Shown here: in pieces, positions 53,129 through 60,880 of the stretch | Numbering within the stretch: the first letter of the stretch is position 1 | How the letters are laid out: the number at the start of each line of letters is the position of its first letter | Source: Pseudomonas sp. 30_B | GTDB taxonomy: Bacteria > Pseudomonadota > Gammaproteobacteria > Pseudomonadales > Pseudomonadaceae | NCBI RefSeq assembly: GCF_017491605.1 | Contig: NZ_JAFGYY010000026.1 | Span: 1 to 64,000, forward strand | DNA: 64,000 nucleotides | Direction: 5' to 3' | The notes under the pieces: model-generated | Seen by the model: the letters and a program-made list of their open reading frames with translations, nothing else | The model's database searches: none | What the model was told of the DNA's origin: nothing | Program-made: the position numbers and the translations under genes

Positions 53129-54096
53129 GCCGATTGCCCCAGTTGAGTCAGCGCGATGCGCACGGCCTTACGGACTTCCGGGTCACCGTCGTTTTCGGCG
53201 CTGCGCAACGCCACTACGGCATCCGCGCTACCTAGCTCGCCCAGGGCCAGTGCGGCCTCCTTGCGCAGGTTGCTGATGCCGTGGCCGAGCACGACCTTCA
53301 GTGCCTCCAGTGCTGGCAGGTAACGCAGCTTGCCCAGCGAACGGGCGGCGCGCAGGCGCACCTGCCAGAAGTCGTCTTCCAGTGCCCGCACCAGCGCTTC
53401 TCCCGCTTCCGGCAGGGCCAGTTTGCCAAGGGTGCCGGCGGCTTCCTCGCGCACCTGCCAAGCCGGGTCGGCCAGGGCCGCCTGCAGGGCCGGCAGCACG
53501 CTGGCGTCGATGGCCAGGCCGAGCGCGCCGGCAGCGGCGCGGCGGACTTCGGCATCCGGGTCGTCACGGGTCAGGCGCGCCAGGTGCGGCAGGGCGTCGG
53601 TGCGCTTGAGCCAGCCGAGGATGCCCACGGCTTCGCGGCGTACGCCGGCGTCGCTGTCTTCCAGCGCATTAAGGGCCGGTTCGGCGGCGTCTTCCAGGCG
53701 CAGTTCGCGCAGGGCGCGCAGGGCGCTGCGGCGGACGAAGATGTCGGCATGGGTCGCCCACGGCAGCAGGCGCGCGCCGGCCTCGGCGGTCTTCAGCTCG
53801 CTCAGGCTCTGGGCGGCGGCTTCGCGCACGTCGTCGTCGGTGTCGGCCAGGGCCTGGCAGAGGGCGTCCACCACCTCGGGATCTTCCCAGGCTTCGAGCA
53901 GGCGCGCGGCCTCGGCGCGGACGCTGGCGGCGTCGTCATGATTCAGCGCATGGGCCAGCCAGGGCAGGCCGTCGGGCTCTTCCAGGTCCGCCAGCTCGAT
54001 CAGGGCGATGCGGCGCACGCCGGCGTCGGCGTCCTGCAGGCGCGGTTGCAGGTCGAGGATGTCGGGGTTGTCGGTGCTCAGATTGAAATAGGTCAT
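53125..54096 (-). CDS. HEAT-repeat protein
   Basis: This 323-aa soluble protein is made almost wholly of about ten 30-aa HEAT repeats, each with the pattern D..VR..A...LG.L....A...L. Examples are DSDAGVRREAVGILGWLKR and DPDAEVRRAAAGALGLA. It is a scaffold with no catalytic residues evident. It overlaps the ATPase gene and the DUF971 gene by 4 nt on each side. HEAT proteins of this kind can be chaperones for cofactor-bearing partners, which fits the redox genes upstream; that is inference. Confidence 0.9.
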   Translation of the reverse strand: MTYFNLSTDNPDILDLQPRLQDADAGVRRIALIELADLEEPDGLPWLAHALNHDDAASVRAEAARLLEAWEDPEVVDALCQALADTDDDVREAAAQSLSELKTAEAGARLLPWATHADIFVRRSALRALRELRLEDAAEPALNALEDSDAGVRREAVGILGWLKRTDALPHLARLTRDDPDAEVRRAAAGALGLAIDASVLPALQAALADPAWQVREEAAGTLGKLALPEAGEALVRALEDDFWQVRLRAARSLGKLRYLPALEALKVVLGHGISNLRKEAALALGELGSADAVVALRSAENDGDPEVRKAVRIALTQLGQSA

Positions 54097-54941
54097 ATGG
54101 CGAATCGCGGTATCCGTTGTTGGGTGGGCAGGCCCAGTGGCGTCAGGCGTGGCAACTGGCGGCCGTCTTCGTGGCGCAGCAGTTCCAGGCAGTGGCGCTT
54201 GAGCCGGGAGAATTCCGGGGTGGTGAGCAGGTCGGCGTGGCGCGGCCGCGGGAAGTCGAGGCGGATGTCTTCGAGGATGCGTCCGGGGCGCGGGCTCATC
54301 ACCAGGATGCGGTCGGCGAGGAACAGCGCCTCGTCGATGTCGTGAGTGATGAACAGTACGCTGGTGCGCAGGCGCGTCCAGATGTCCAGCAGCAGCTCCT
54401 GCATCATCATCCGCGTCTGCGCGTCGAGGGCGCCGAAAGGTTCGTCCATCAGCAGCAGGCGCGGCTGGTTGATCAGCACGCGGGCGATTTCCACGCGTTG
54501 CTGCATGCCGCCGGAGAGCTGCGATGGCCAGCGATGGGCGAAGCCGTCCAGGCCCACCAGCTGGAGCATGTCGTCCGCCTGGCGATGGCGCTCGGCGCGG
54601 GGCACGCCGCGCATCTTCAGGCCGAAGGCGACGTTGTCGCGCACGCGCCGCCAGGGCAGCAGGGTGTGGTGCTGGAACACCATGCCGCGCTCGGGGGAGG
54701 GGCCGGCGACGGTCTGACCGTCTACTTCCAGCAGGCCGGCGCTGGGCGCCAGGTGCCCGGCCAGGGCGCCGAGCAGGGTGGACTTGCCGCAGCCGGAGGG
54801 ACCGAGCACACAGACGAACTCGCCCGGCTCGATGGCGAAACTCAGGGAGTGCACGGCCTCGAAGGCATCGCGGCCGCTGCCCAGGTGGATCGACAGGCCG
54901 TCGACGCGCACGCGCCCCGGAGCACTGGCGGGCAGGGTCAT
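54093..54941 (-). CDS. ABC transporter ATPase, nitrate/sulfonate/taurine type
   Basis: This 282-aa protein contains Walker A GPSGCGKST (about 45-53), Q-loop FQHHTLLPW, signature LSGGMQQRVEIARVL, Walker B LLLMDEPFGALD and FITHDIDEALFLADRI. These are typical of SsuB/TauB/NrtD-type importer ATPases. The start (ATG 54941) overlaps the permease stop by 4 nt. It energises import of the substrate bound by the 468-aa periplasmic protein. Confidence 0.93.
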   Translation of the reverse strand: MTLPASAPGRVRVDGLSIHLGSGRDAFEAVHSLSFAIEPGEFVCVLGPSGCGKSTLLGALAGHLAPSAGLLEVDGQTVAGPSPERGMVFQHHTLLPWRRVRDNVAFGLKMRGVPRAERHRQADDMLQLVGLDGFAHRWPSQLSGGMQQRVEIARVLINQPRLLLMDEPFGALDAQTRMMMQELLLDIWTRLRTSVLFITHDIDEALFLADRILVMSPRPGRILEDIRLDFPRPRHADLLTTPEFSRLKRHCLELLRHEDGRQLPRLTPLGLPTQQRIPRFAI

Positions 54942-55726
54942 GGCTTGCCTCCGGTCTGGCGCTGCCAGGGTGTGACGAAGGCGCCCAGTTGGCGTACCAG
55001 CAGACTGCTGGCCATGCCGAGTACGCCGATCAGCAGCATGCCGACGACGATGTCGGGGTAGTTCTGCAAGGTGTAGGACTCCCAGGTGTAGTAGCCGATG
55101 CCCCATTGCCCGGAGATCATCTCGGCGGTCACCAGGCAGAACCATGAGGTGCCCATGCCGATGGCCAGCCCGGTGACGATGCTCGGCGTCGCGCTCGGCA
55201 ATACCACTTCGCGCAGCAACGCCAGGCGGCCCGCGCCCAGGCTGCGGGCGGAGGCGAGCAGGCGTGGATCGACCGCCTCCACGCCGTGGATGGTGCTGAG
55301 CAGGATGGGGAACAGCGCGCCGGTGAAGGTGATGAAGATCATCGACAGCTCGGAGCTGGGGAACATCAGGATCGCCAGCGGAATCCACGCCACCGCGGGG
55401 ATCGGCCGCAGCACTTCCAGCGGCGGCAGCAGGCTGTCCCGCGCCCAGCGGCCGCGGCCGATGATCAATCCCAGGAGGATGCCGGCGACGGCCGCGAGCA
55501 GGTAGCCGGCGAGCACCCGCAGCAGGCTGCTGCCCAGATGACGGCCGAGCTTGCTCGATTGCGCGAGGTTCCACGCGGCTTCCAGCACGTCGCGCGGGCC
55601 GGGTACGTTGGCGAAGGTGACCACGCCGAGGTTCACATGGCGCGCACTGAGCAGCTGCCAGAGCGCGAGGCAGGCCAGCAGCGAGGCCAGGCGCAGGCTC
55701 CAGCGGGTGAGGGTGGTGCTGTTCAT
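54938..55726 (-). CDS. ABC transporter permease, SsuC/TauC type
   Basis: This 262-aa membrane protein has about six helices, including LASLLACLALWQLLSA near the N-terminus and VLAGYLLAAVAGILLGLIIG. The EAA loop is SARSLGAGRLALLREVVLPSA (about 164-184), then GLAIGMGTSWFCLVTAEMI. It belongs to the nitrate/sulfonate/bicarbonate family. The binding-protein gene ends 63 nt upstream. Confidence 0.92.
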   Translation of the reverse strand: MNSTTLTRWSLRLASLLACLALWQLLSARHVNLGVVTFANVPGPRDVLEAAWNLAQSSKLGRHLGSSLLRVLAGYLLAAVAGILLGLIIGRGRWARDSLLPPLEVLRPIPAVAWIPLAILMFPSSELSMIFITFTGALFPILLSTIHGVEAVDPRLLASARSLGAGRLALLREVVLPSATPSIVTGLAIGMGTSWFCLVTAEMISGQWGIGYYTWESYTLQNYPDIVVGMLLIGVLGMASSLLVRQLGAFVTPWQRQTGGKP

Positions 55727-55789
55727 CGGTTTGTCTCCGCAGCCCCGGCGGTTGAGCGCCGGGGCTGGTCTCCAGGGTTGGCTGCCGGT

Positions 55790-57196
55790 TCAGCGGCTGG
55801 CCACGGCCTGCTGGCTGGCGGCGGTGAAGTCGGCGACCTCGCCACCGTGCTGGCGGGCGAAGGCATCGGCCTGTTCGCGCAGCAGGAAGGCATCCAGCGA
55901 ACCGTCCTTGCCGCGCACGAACCAGGCCTGCCCGGCGAGCAGCTTGATGCCGCTGTCGCTGGCCTGGGCGTATACCGCGCGGATGTCCTTGCCCTGTTGC
56001 TTGAGTTCGGCGAGCTGGCCCAGTGCCTCCTTGGCGGTGGCGTAGCTGCGCACCTTCGCCTCGCCGCGCACCCAGATCTGCGCGACCTTGCGGGTATCGC
56101 TGATCGGCTTGTCGGTCAGTGCGTCGTTGCCCAGCAGCGGCTGTTGCGTGTAGTTCTTCAACGCCTGCTCGTAGTCGGCTCCGGAGGCCTTGAAGGCGGC
56201 GCGGATGTAACGGTCGTCGACGAACTGCTCGACGTTCAGCCCGCGGTCGGCCTTTTTCAGCAGCTTCAGGGTGTCGATGGCGGTGGCCACGGCCTGGCGG
56301 TACTCCGGCTTCCAGGTCAGGTCGCGGGTCTGCAAGCCGAGCGGGCCGTGGAACAGGTAGTTCACTTCGGCCGGAATGCCGGCGACCTTCTCGATCAGCT
56401 CGCTGTATTTCTCAGGCTCCTTGGCCAGCAGCTGGTTGGCCTCGTAGGTTGCGCGCAGGTAGGCCTCGACGATTTCCGGGTACTTCTGCGCGTAGTCGGC
56501 TTCCACCAGCGCACCGTGGAAGGTCGGCGCCTTGGCCTGGGAGCCGTCGTAGATCTTGCGGGCGATGCCACGGCTTTCGAACAGCTCGGCGAAGGGTACG
56601 AAGTCGGCGTGGGCGGCGATCTTGTTGGCCTGCAGGGCGGAGCCGGCGACTTCCGGCGGCTGCGCGATGATGGTGACGTCCTTCTCCGGGTCCCAGCCCT
56701 GGGCGGCGATGGCGCGCAGCAGCAGGCCGTGGGCGGTGGAGGCGAAGGGCACGGAAATGGTCTGGCCCTTGAGTTCGGCCAGCGACTGCACCTTGGACTC
56801 GGCGGGCACGACGATGCCGTTGCCGCTGCCCTCGATGCTGCCCGAGAGCACGCTGATGAACAGGCTGCGCTTGCCGGCGGCCTCGTGGGCGACGCCGTTG
56901 AGCGAGCCGGGGAAGTCGGCCATGGCGCCGAAGTCCAGCTTGCCGGCGAGCATCTCGTTGGTCAGCGGGGCGCCGCTGGTGAAGTTCTTCCACTGCACGT
57001 CGTACTGCGCGTCCTTGTACTGGCCATCGTGGGGCAGGTACTTGTCGAGCAGGCCGAGTTCGCGGATCAGCAGGCCGCCGGCGGCGCAGTTGATGGTGGT
57101 GTCCTGGGTGCCGATGGCGACGCGGATGGTTTCGCCGTGGGCAGTGATGCTGGCAATGGCGAGCGCGAGGCCGGCCAGGGTGGTGCGCAAGGTCAT
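55790..57196 (-). CDS. Periplasmic substrate-binding protein, NMT1/SsuA-like
   Basis: This 468-aa protein has a signal peptide MTLRTTLAGLALAIASITAHG, then IRVAIGTQDTTINCAAGGLL and LGLLDKYLPH. MLAGKLDFGAMADFPGSLNG follows, resembling nitrate/sulfonate binding proteins. At 468 aa it is longer than SsuA (about 320), with an extra C-terminal region (about 330-468). It delivers substrate to the adjacent permease. An organosulfur ligand is suggested by the Apr-like redox genes, but not shown by the sequence. Confidence 0.88.
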   Translation of the reverse strand: MTLRTTLAGLALAIASITAHGETIRVAIGTQDTTINCAAGGLLIRELGLLDKYLPHDGQYKDAQYDVQWKNFTSGAPLTNEMLAGKLDFGAMADFPGSLNGVAHEAAGKRSLFISVLSGSIEGSGNGIVVPAESKVQSLAELKGQTISVPFASTAHGLLLRAIAAQGWDPEKDVTIIAQPPEVAGSALQANKIAAHADFVPFAELFESRGIARKIYDGSQAKAPTFHGALVEADYAQKYPEIVEAYLRATYEANQLLAKEPEKYSELIEKVAGIPAEVNYLFHGPLGLQTRDLTWKPEYRQAVATAIDTLKLLKKADRGLNVEQFVDDRYIRAAFKASGADYEQALKNYTQQPLLGNDALTDKPISDTRKVAQIWVRGEAKVRSYATAKEALGQLAELKQQGKDIRAVYAQASDSGIKLLAGQAWFVRGKDGSLDAFLLREQADAFARQHGGEVADFTAASQQAVASR

Positions 57197-57311
57197 GGGG
57201 GTTCCCCTCGAATCATGAGTGTTGGAATCGTCTCCGCCGCAGGGCTTGCGGTGGGAAACGAGGGGCGGTGCATCAGGCGTCCGGTCGTTGGCCGGTTGCT
57301 TTTTTCTTTTC

Positions 57312-57393
57312 GTAGGAGCGAGGGGGGCGCCTAGCTCTTGCTCGCGAATGAAGGTCCGCTGTGGGGGCTGTTCGCGAGCAAGCTCGCTCCTAC
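57312..57393. repeat. REP pair, one copy interrupted
   Basis: An intact 23-bp REP unit lies at 57371-57393. Its inverted mate begins at 57312 (GTAGGAGCGAG) and ends near 57348 (TTGCTCGCGAA), with about 14 extra nt (GGGGGCGCCTAG...) inside. The pair fills the gap between the ferredoxin and binding-protein genes. Confidence 0.8.
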
Positions 57394-57415
57394 AGGGAAA
57401 CTTCGTTGCGGAAAC

Positions 57416-57661
57416 TCAACGCAGCAGGTACGGAATCTCGACCTTCACCGCGCCGGTCGGGCAGTCCTTCTCGCAGGGCATGCAGTACCAGCATTCGTCA
57501 AAGGCCATGTAGGCCTTCTGGGTGGCGGGGTTGATCGCCAGCAGGTCCATCGGGCAGACCTCGACGCAGACGGTGCAGCCCTTGTCGGCGATGCACTTGT
57601 CCTCGTCCACCGTCACCGGGGCGCTGGAGCGGAAGAAGATTTCCTGGGATTGGTAGGCCAT
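57416..57661 (-). CDS. AprB-like ferredoxin with two [4Fe-4S] clusters
   Basis: This 81-aa protein has two cluster motifs: CIADKGCTVCVEVCP (C-x5-C-x2-C-x3-CP) and CWYCMPCEKDCP (C-x2-C-x2-C-x3-CP), then GAVKVEIPYLLR. The second motif and its flank (ECWYCMPCEKDCP..A) closely resemble the ECYSC-type motif of the adenylylsulfate reductase beta subunit AprB. AprB itself is longer (about 150 aa) because of a C-terminal tail that is absent here. It should pass electrons to or from the AprA-like flavoprotein encoded upstream. Confidence 0.9.
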   Translation of the reverse strand: MAYQSQEIFFRSSAPVTVDEDKCIADKGCTVCVEVCPMDLLAINPATQKAYMAFDECWYCMPCEKDCPTGAVKVEIPYLLR

Positions 57662-57752
57662 TGCACGCGGTCCTCATGGTGTTGCTTGCCGGCCGTCGTG
57701 GCGGCGGGCTGGTTCTGTTCGGTGTTGCTGGGTGGTTCTGGTGCTCGGGTCT

Positions 57753-57892
57753 TCCCTCACCCCAGCCCTCTCCCAGTGGGAGAGGGGGCCGTTCGGTGAT
57801 GGTGGAAAGCACTGAGTCAGCCAGCGAGCGCCGATCCATTCGCCGCTCAGGACAGTTCCCTCTCCCTCCGGGAGAGGGTTAGGGTGAGGGGC
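57753..57892. repeat. Inverted pair of CCCTCTCCC-type repeats inside operon
   Basis: CCCTCACCCCAGCCCTCTCCC begins at 57753 with its own hairpin partner GGGAGAGGG. Near 57855 a second CCCTCTCCC-GGGAGAGGG hairpin ends in TTAGGGTGAGGG by 57892. The two halves are reverse complements of each other. They occupy the 255-nt gap between the flavoprotein and ferredoxin genes and look like a common intergenic repeat of Pseudomonas/Xanthomonas. Confidence 0.8.
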
Positions 57893-57916
57893 CTTTCAGG
57901 CCGTCAGTCCCATCTC

Positions 57917-59668
57917 TCAAGCCGCCTCGCTCTTAACCCGCAGCCGCTCGTAAGCCTGCTGCTCATCCTCATCCAGCGCGATCACGTACGGCTCGATGGG
58001 CTTCTTGAAGCTGGTCATCGCGCCGTCGTAACCCTTCTTCAGGTGCGCATGGCAGAACCACTCGGCGTCGTTGCGCAGCGGGTAGTCGACGCGGTGGTGG
58101 TACAGGCCCCAGCGGCTCTCGGTGCGGAACAGCGAGGCGCGGGCGGCCATCTCGGCGCAGTCGCGGATCACGCTGACTTCCATGGCGCGCATCAGCTCGT
58201 GGGGGTTGTTGGCCTTGAGCTGGTCGAGGTCGCGGGCGATCTCGGCGAAGCGCTGCAGGCCGATCTCCATCTTCTTCGTTACCTTGGGCGGCTGCAGGTA
58301 GTCGTTGACCATCCGCCGCAGCTTGTACTCGACCTGCGCCGGCGGCAGCCCGTGTTCGCGCCTGAGCGGGGCGAACACGCGCTCGCGCTCGCGCTCGACC
58401 TGGGTGGCGTCGACCTCGCTGAACTCGCGCCCGGCCACGTACTGCGCGGCATTGCTGCCGGCGAACCAGCCGTAGGTGAAGGCGCCTAGCATGTAGTTGT
58501 GCGGCACGGCAGCCATGTCGCCGGCCGAGTACAGGCCCTTGACGCTGGTCTCGGCATTCTCGTTGACCCACACGCCCGAGGCCGAATGGCCGGAGCAGAA
58601 GCCGATCTCGGAGATGTGCATTTCCACCATCTGCTGGCGATAGTCGGTGCCGCGCCCGGCGTGGAACTGCCCACGGCTGGGGCGTTCGTTGCTGTGGAGG
58701 ATTTCCTCGATGGTCTGGATGGTTTCCTCGGCCAGGTGGTCGAGCTTGAGGAACACCGGGCCGTTGCCGCCTTCGAGTTCCTGGTGGAACTCCCACATCA
58801 TCTGGCCGCTCCAGTAGTCGCACTCGATGAAGCGCTCGCCCTTGCTGTTGGCGGTGTAGCCGCCCAGCGGGCCGGTGACGTAGGCGCAGGCCGGGCCGTT
58901 GTAGTCCTTGATCAACGGGTTGATCTGGAAGCACTCCAGGTTCGCCAGCTCCGCCCCGGCGTGGTAGGCCATGGCGTAGCCGTCGCCGGCATTGGTGGGG
59001 TTCTCGTAGGTGCCCATCAGGTAGCCGGAGGAGGGCAGGCCGAGGCGCCCGGCGGCGCCGCAGGCGAGGACCACGGCCTTGGCGCGGATCACCTGGAACT
59101 GCGCGGTGCGGCAGTCGAAGCCGAGCAGGCCGTTGACCGCACCCTCCGCGTCGGTGAGCAGGCGGGTGACCACCAGGCGGTTGGTGATCTCGATGCGCGC
59201 GCGCTTGAGCTGGCGGTACAGCACCTTCTTGATGTCGTGGCCCTCGGGCATGGGCAGCACGTAGGCGCCCATGTGGTGGACCTTCTTCACCGCGTAGTCG
59301 CCGACCTCGTCCTTCTCGAACTTCACGCCCCAGCGGTCCAGCTGCTGCAGGGTCTCGAAGCTGTGGGTGGCGTAGGCGTAGACCGCCGCCTGGTTGACGA
59401 TGCCGTCGTTGGCGACGGTGATTTCCTTGGTGTACTGCTCGGGCGTGGCGTGGCCGGGAATGATGGCGTTGTTCAGGCCGTCCATGCCCATGCTGATGGC
59501 GCCGCTGCGCTTGACGTTGGCCTTGTCCACCAGCAGCACGCGCAGCTCGCGGTTGGCTTCCTTGGCCTTGATCGCGGCCATCGGGCCGGCGGTGCCACCG
59601 CCGATCACCACGATGTCGTAGGCGAGTTCCTTGTCCTCCGGAACCTGGGAAAGGTCGAACTGGCTCAT
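57917..59668 (-). CDS. AprA-like FAD flavoprotein (fumarate reductase/SdhA superfamily)
   Basis: This 583-aa protein has the FAD motif VVIGGGTAGPMAAIKA (about 21-36) and VKRSGAISMGMDGLNNAI, which parallels the AprA sequence at the same place. AVVLACGAAGRLG and GFCSGHSASGVWVNENAETS then VKGLYSAGDMAA follow, as in AprA. A C-terminal helical capping region completes the protein. Adenylylsulfate reductase interconverts APS with sulfite and AMP, but other members of this branch have unknown substrates. Its start overlaps the gntR stop by 4 nt. Canonical apr clusters carry sat and qmo, which are absent here. Confidence 0.85.
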   Translation of the reverse strand: MSQFDLSQVPEDKELAYDIVVIGGGTAGPMAAIKAKEANRELRVLLVDKANVKRSGAISMGMDGLNNAIIPGHATPEQYTKEITVANDGIVNQAAVYAYATHSFETLQQLDRWGVKFEKDEVGDYAVKKVHHMGAYVLPMPEGHDIKKVLYRQLKRARIEITNRLVVTRLLTDAEGAVNGLLGFDCRTAQFQVIRAKAVVLACGAAGRLGLPSSGYLMGTYENPTNAGDGYAMAYHAGAELANLECFQINPLIKDYNGPACAYVTGPLGGYTANSKGERFIECDYWSGQMMWEFHQELEGGNGPVFLKLDHLAEETIQTIEEILHSNERPSRGQFHAGRGTDYRQQMVEMHISEIGFCSGHSASGVWVNENAETSVKGLYSAGDMAAVPHNYMLGAFTYGWFAGSNAAQYVAGREFSEVDATQVERERERVFAPLRREHGLPPAQVEYKLRRMVNDYLQPPKVTKKMEIGLQRFAEIARDLDQLKANNPHELMRAMEVSVIRDCAEMAARASLFRTESRWGLYHHRVDYPLRNDAEWFCHAHLKKGYDGAMTSFKKPIEPYVIALDEDEQQAYERLRVKSEAA

Positions 59669-60414
59669 TGATGCTGTCCCTTGTGACGGTCGATGCGCAG
59701 GCGGTACTGGAAGGCATCGCCGCGGTAGTAGAGGTGTTCGTAGTCCAGTGGCGTGCCGTCGGCGGTGTGGGTGAGGCGCTCGATGCGCATCACCGGCGAG
59801 CCTTCCTGCACTTCCAGCGCGCCGGCCAGCTCAGCGTCGGCGAGGATGGCGTCGATGGCGAGATCGGCATGGCCCAGGGGCAGGGCACAGTCGTTCTCCA
59901 GGATCAGGAAGATGTCGCGGCTGACCAGGTCGGCCTTTTCCAGCCGTTTGCCGATGGCCTCGGGCAGCCAGGTGATCTCCAGCGATACCAGCTCGCGATT
60001 CACCAGGCGGGCGCGCTTGATCTGCACCACGTTCGCGCCCTCGGCCACCTGCAGCCGAGCGGCAACCTGGGCATCGGCGGGGACGACCTTGAAGCTGCGC
60101 AGGCGGTTGATCACTTCATAGCCGCGCTGGCTCATGGATTCGCCCAGGCCCTGGAGGGTGCTGACGTTCTGGAATGCCTTGGGCTTGGCGACGAAGGTGC
60201 CCTTGCCGTGGATCTTGAAGATCAGCCCTTCCTTCTGCAGGTCACCCAGCGCCTGGCGCACGGTGATGCGGCTGACCTCGAAGGCCTTGCCCAGCTCGGC
60301 CTCGGAGGGCATGCGGCTGAGCGGCGGATAGGTGCCGTCGAGGATGCGGGTGCGCAGCAGCTCCTTGAGCTGGCTGTACAAGGGCACGGGGGAGAGTGGG
60401 AGTAGTTCGGCCAT
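59665..60414 (-). CDS. GntR-family regulator, HutC/UTRA type
   Basis: This 249-aa protein has an N-terminal winged helix (about 10-75; MPSEAELGKAFEVSRITVRQ, then ALGDLQKEGLI..IHGKGTFV). A UTRA ligand domain (about 95-240) ends GTPLDYEHLYYRGDAFQYRL. It is the first gene of the AprA/AprB-like operon, so it probably represses its own operon until a small ligand binds. A palindrome sits right at its start codon. The ligand is unknown. Confidence 0.92.
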   Translation of the reverse strand: MAELLPLSPVPLYSQLKELLRTRILDGTYPPLSRMPSEAELGKAFEVSRITVRQALGDLQKEGLIFKIHGKGTFVAKPKAFQNVSTLQGLGESMSQRGYEVINRLRSFKVVPADAQVAARLQVAEGANVVQIKRARLVNRELVSLEITWLPEAIGKRLEKADLVSRDIFLILENDCALPLGHADLAIDAILADAELAGALEVQEGSPVMRIERLTHTADGTPLDYEHLYYRGDAFQYRLRIDRHKGQHQ

Positions 60415-60416
60415 GA

Positions 60417-60434
60417 GTCATTACTTGTTATGAC
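60417..60434. promoter_or_regulatory. Candidate GntR operator
   Basis: GTCATTACTTGTTATGAC is an 18-bp palindrome with one mismatched pair (arms 7 of 8). It starts 3 nt upstream of the gntR ATG. TATAGT on the minus strand (60445-60450) could be the -10 box, placing the palindrome just downstream as a roadblock site. Confidence 0.45.
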
Positions 60435-60607
60435 GAGTTGAGTGACTATAGGTGGAATAACTGATCGATATGAAGGAACGAATTTGCATAAGGTTATGCG
60501 GCGGTAGAGCGCTGCCGGTGGTTCCCGAATTCGCCATGCGGTGATTCGGCATGCGGGCAGACATGTCCGCGAAAGGCCGGGGTACGCCGGATAACCGAGC
60601 ACAACGG

Positions 60608-60636
60608 TTGGTGAAGCCGTGCGGTTTCTATAGAAT
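60608..60636 (+). promoter_or_regulatory. Candidate mqo promoter
   Basis: TTGGTG (60608-60613), 17 nt, TAGAAT (60631-60636, 5 of 6 to TATAAT). TTCTATAGAA (60626-60635) is also palindromic. Transcription from here would give a leader of about 235-240 nt. Confidence 0.4.
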
Positions 60637-60880
60637 GCGCAAACGTTTCAGCAGACCATGCATCCCTCCCACAACAAAAGCCAAAGCCGAAGGCTTTGCG
60701 TGTCTCTCTGCGCAGGACGTGTCTCCCGCTTCATCGAACCGGCCCCAGAGCCGGCGGAGCAGGGAACTGAGCCCTGATTCCATCCCGTCGTACTGTCGCC
60801 CTGGCTTCCCACGAGCCCGGGCCTTCACGCTGCATGACGCCGGTGGGGCAGGCCAAGCCCTAACGACGAGAAACTCTCCA

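Larger units (their letters stand above)
60415..60880. other. 466-nt region without a gene, upstream of mqo
   Basis: It contains the GntR palindrome (60417-60434), the divergent promoter area and a candidate mqo promoter with a long leader. An open frame extends from 60551 into mqo but lacks a Shine-Dalgarno and plausible composition. I see no RNA gene I can name. Confidence 0.5.
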
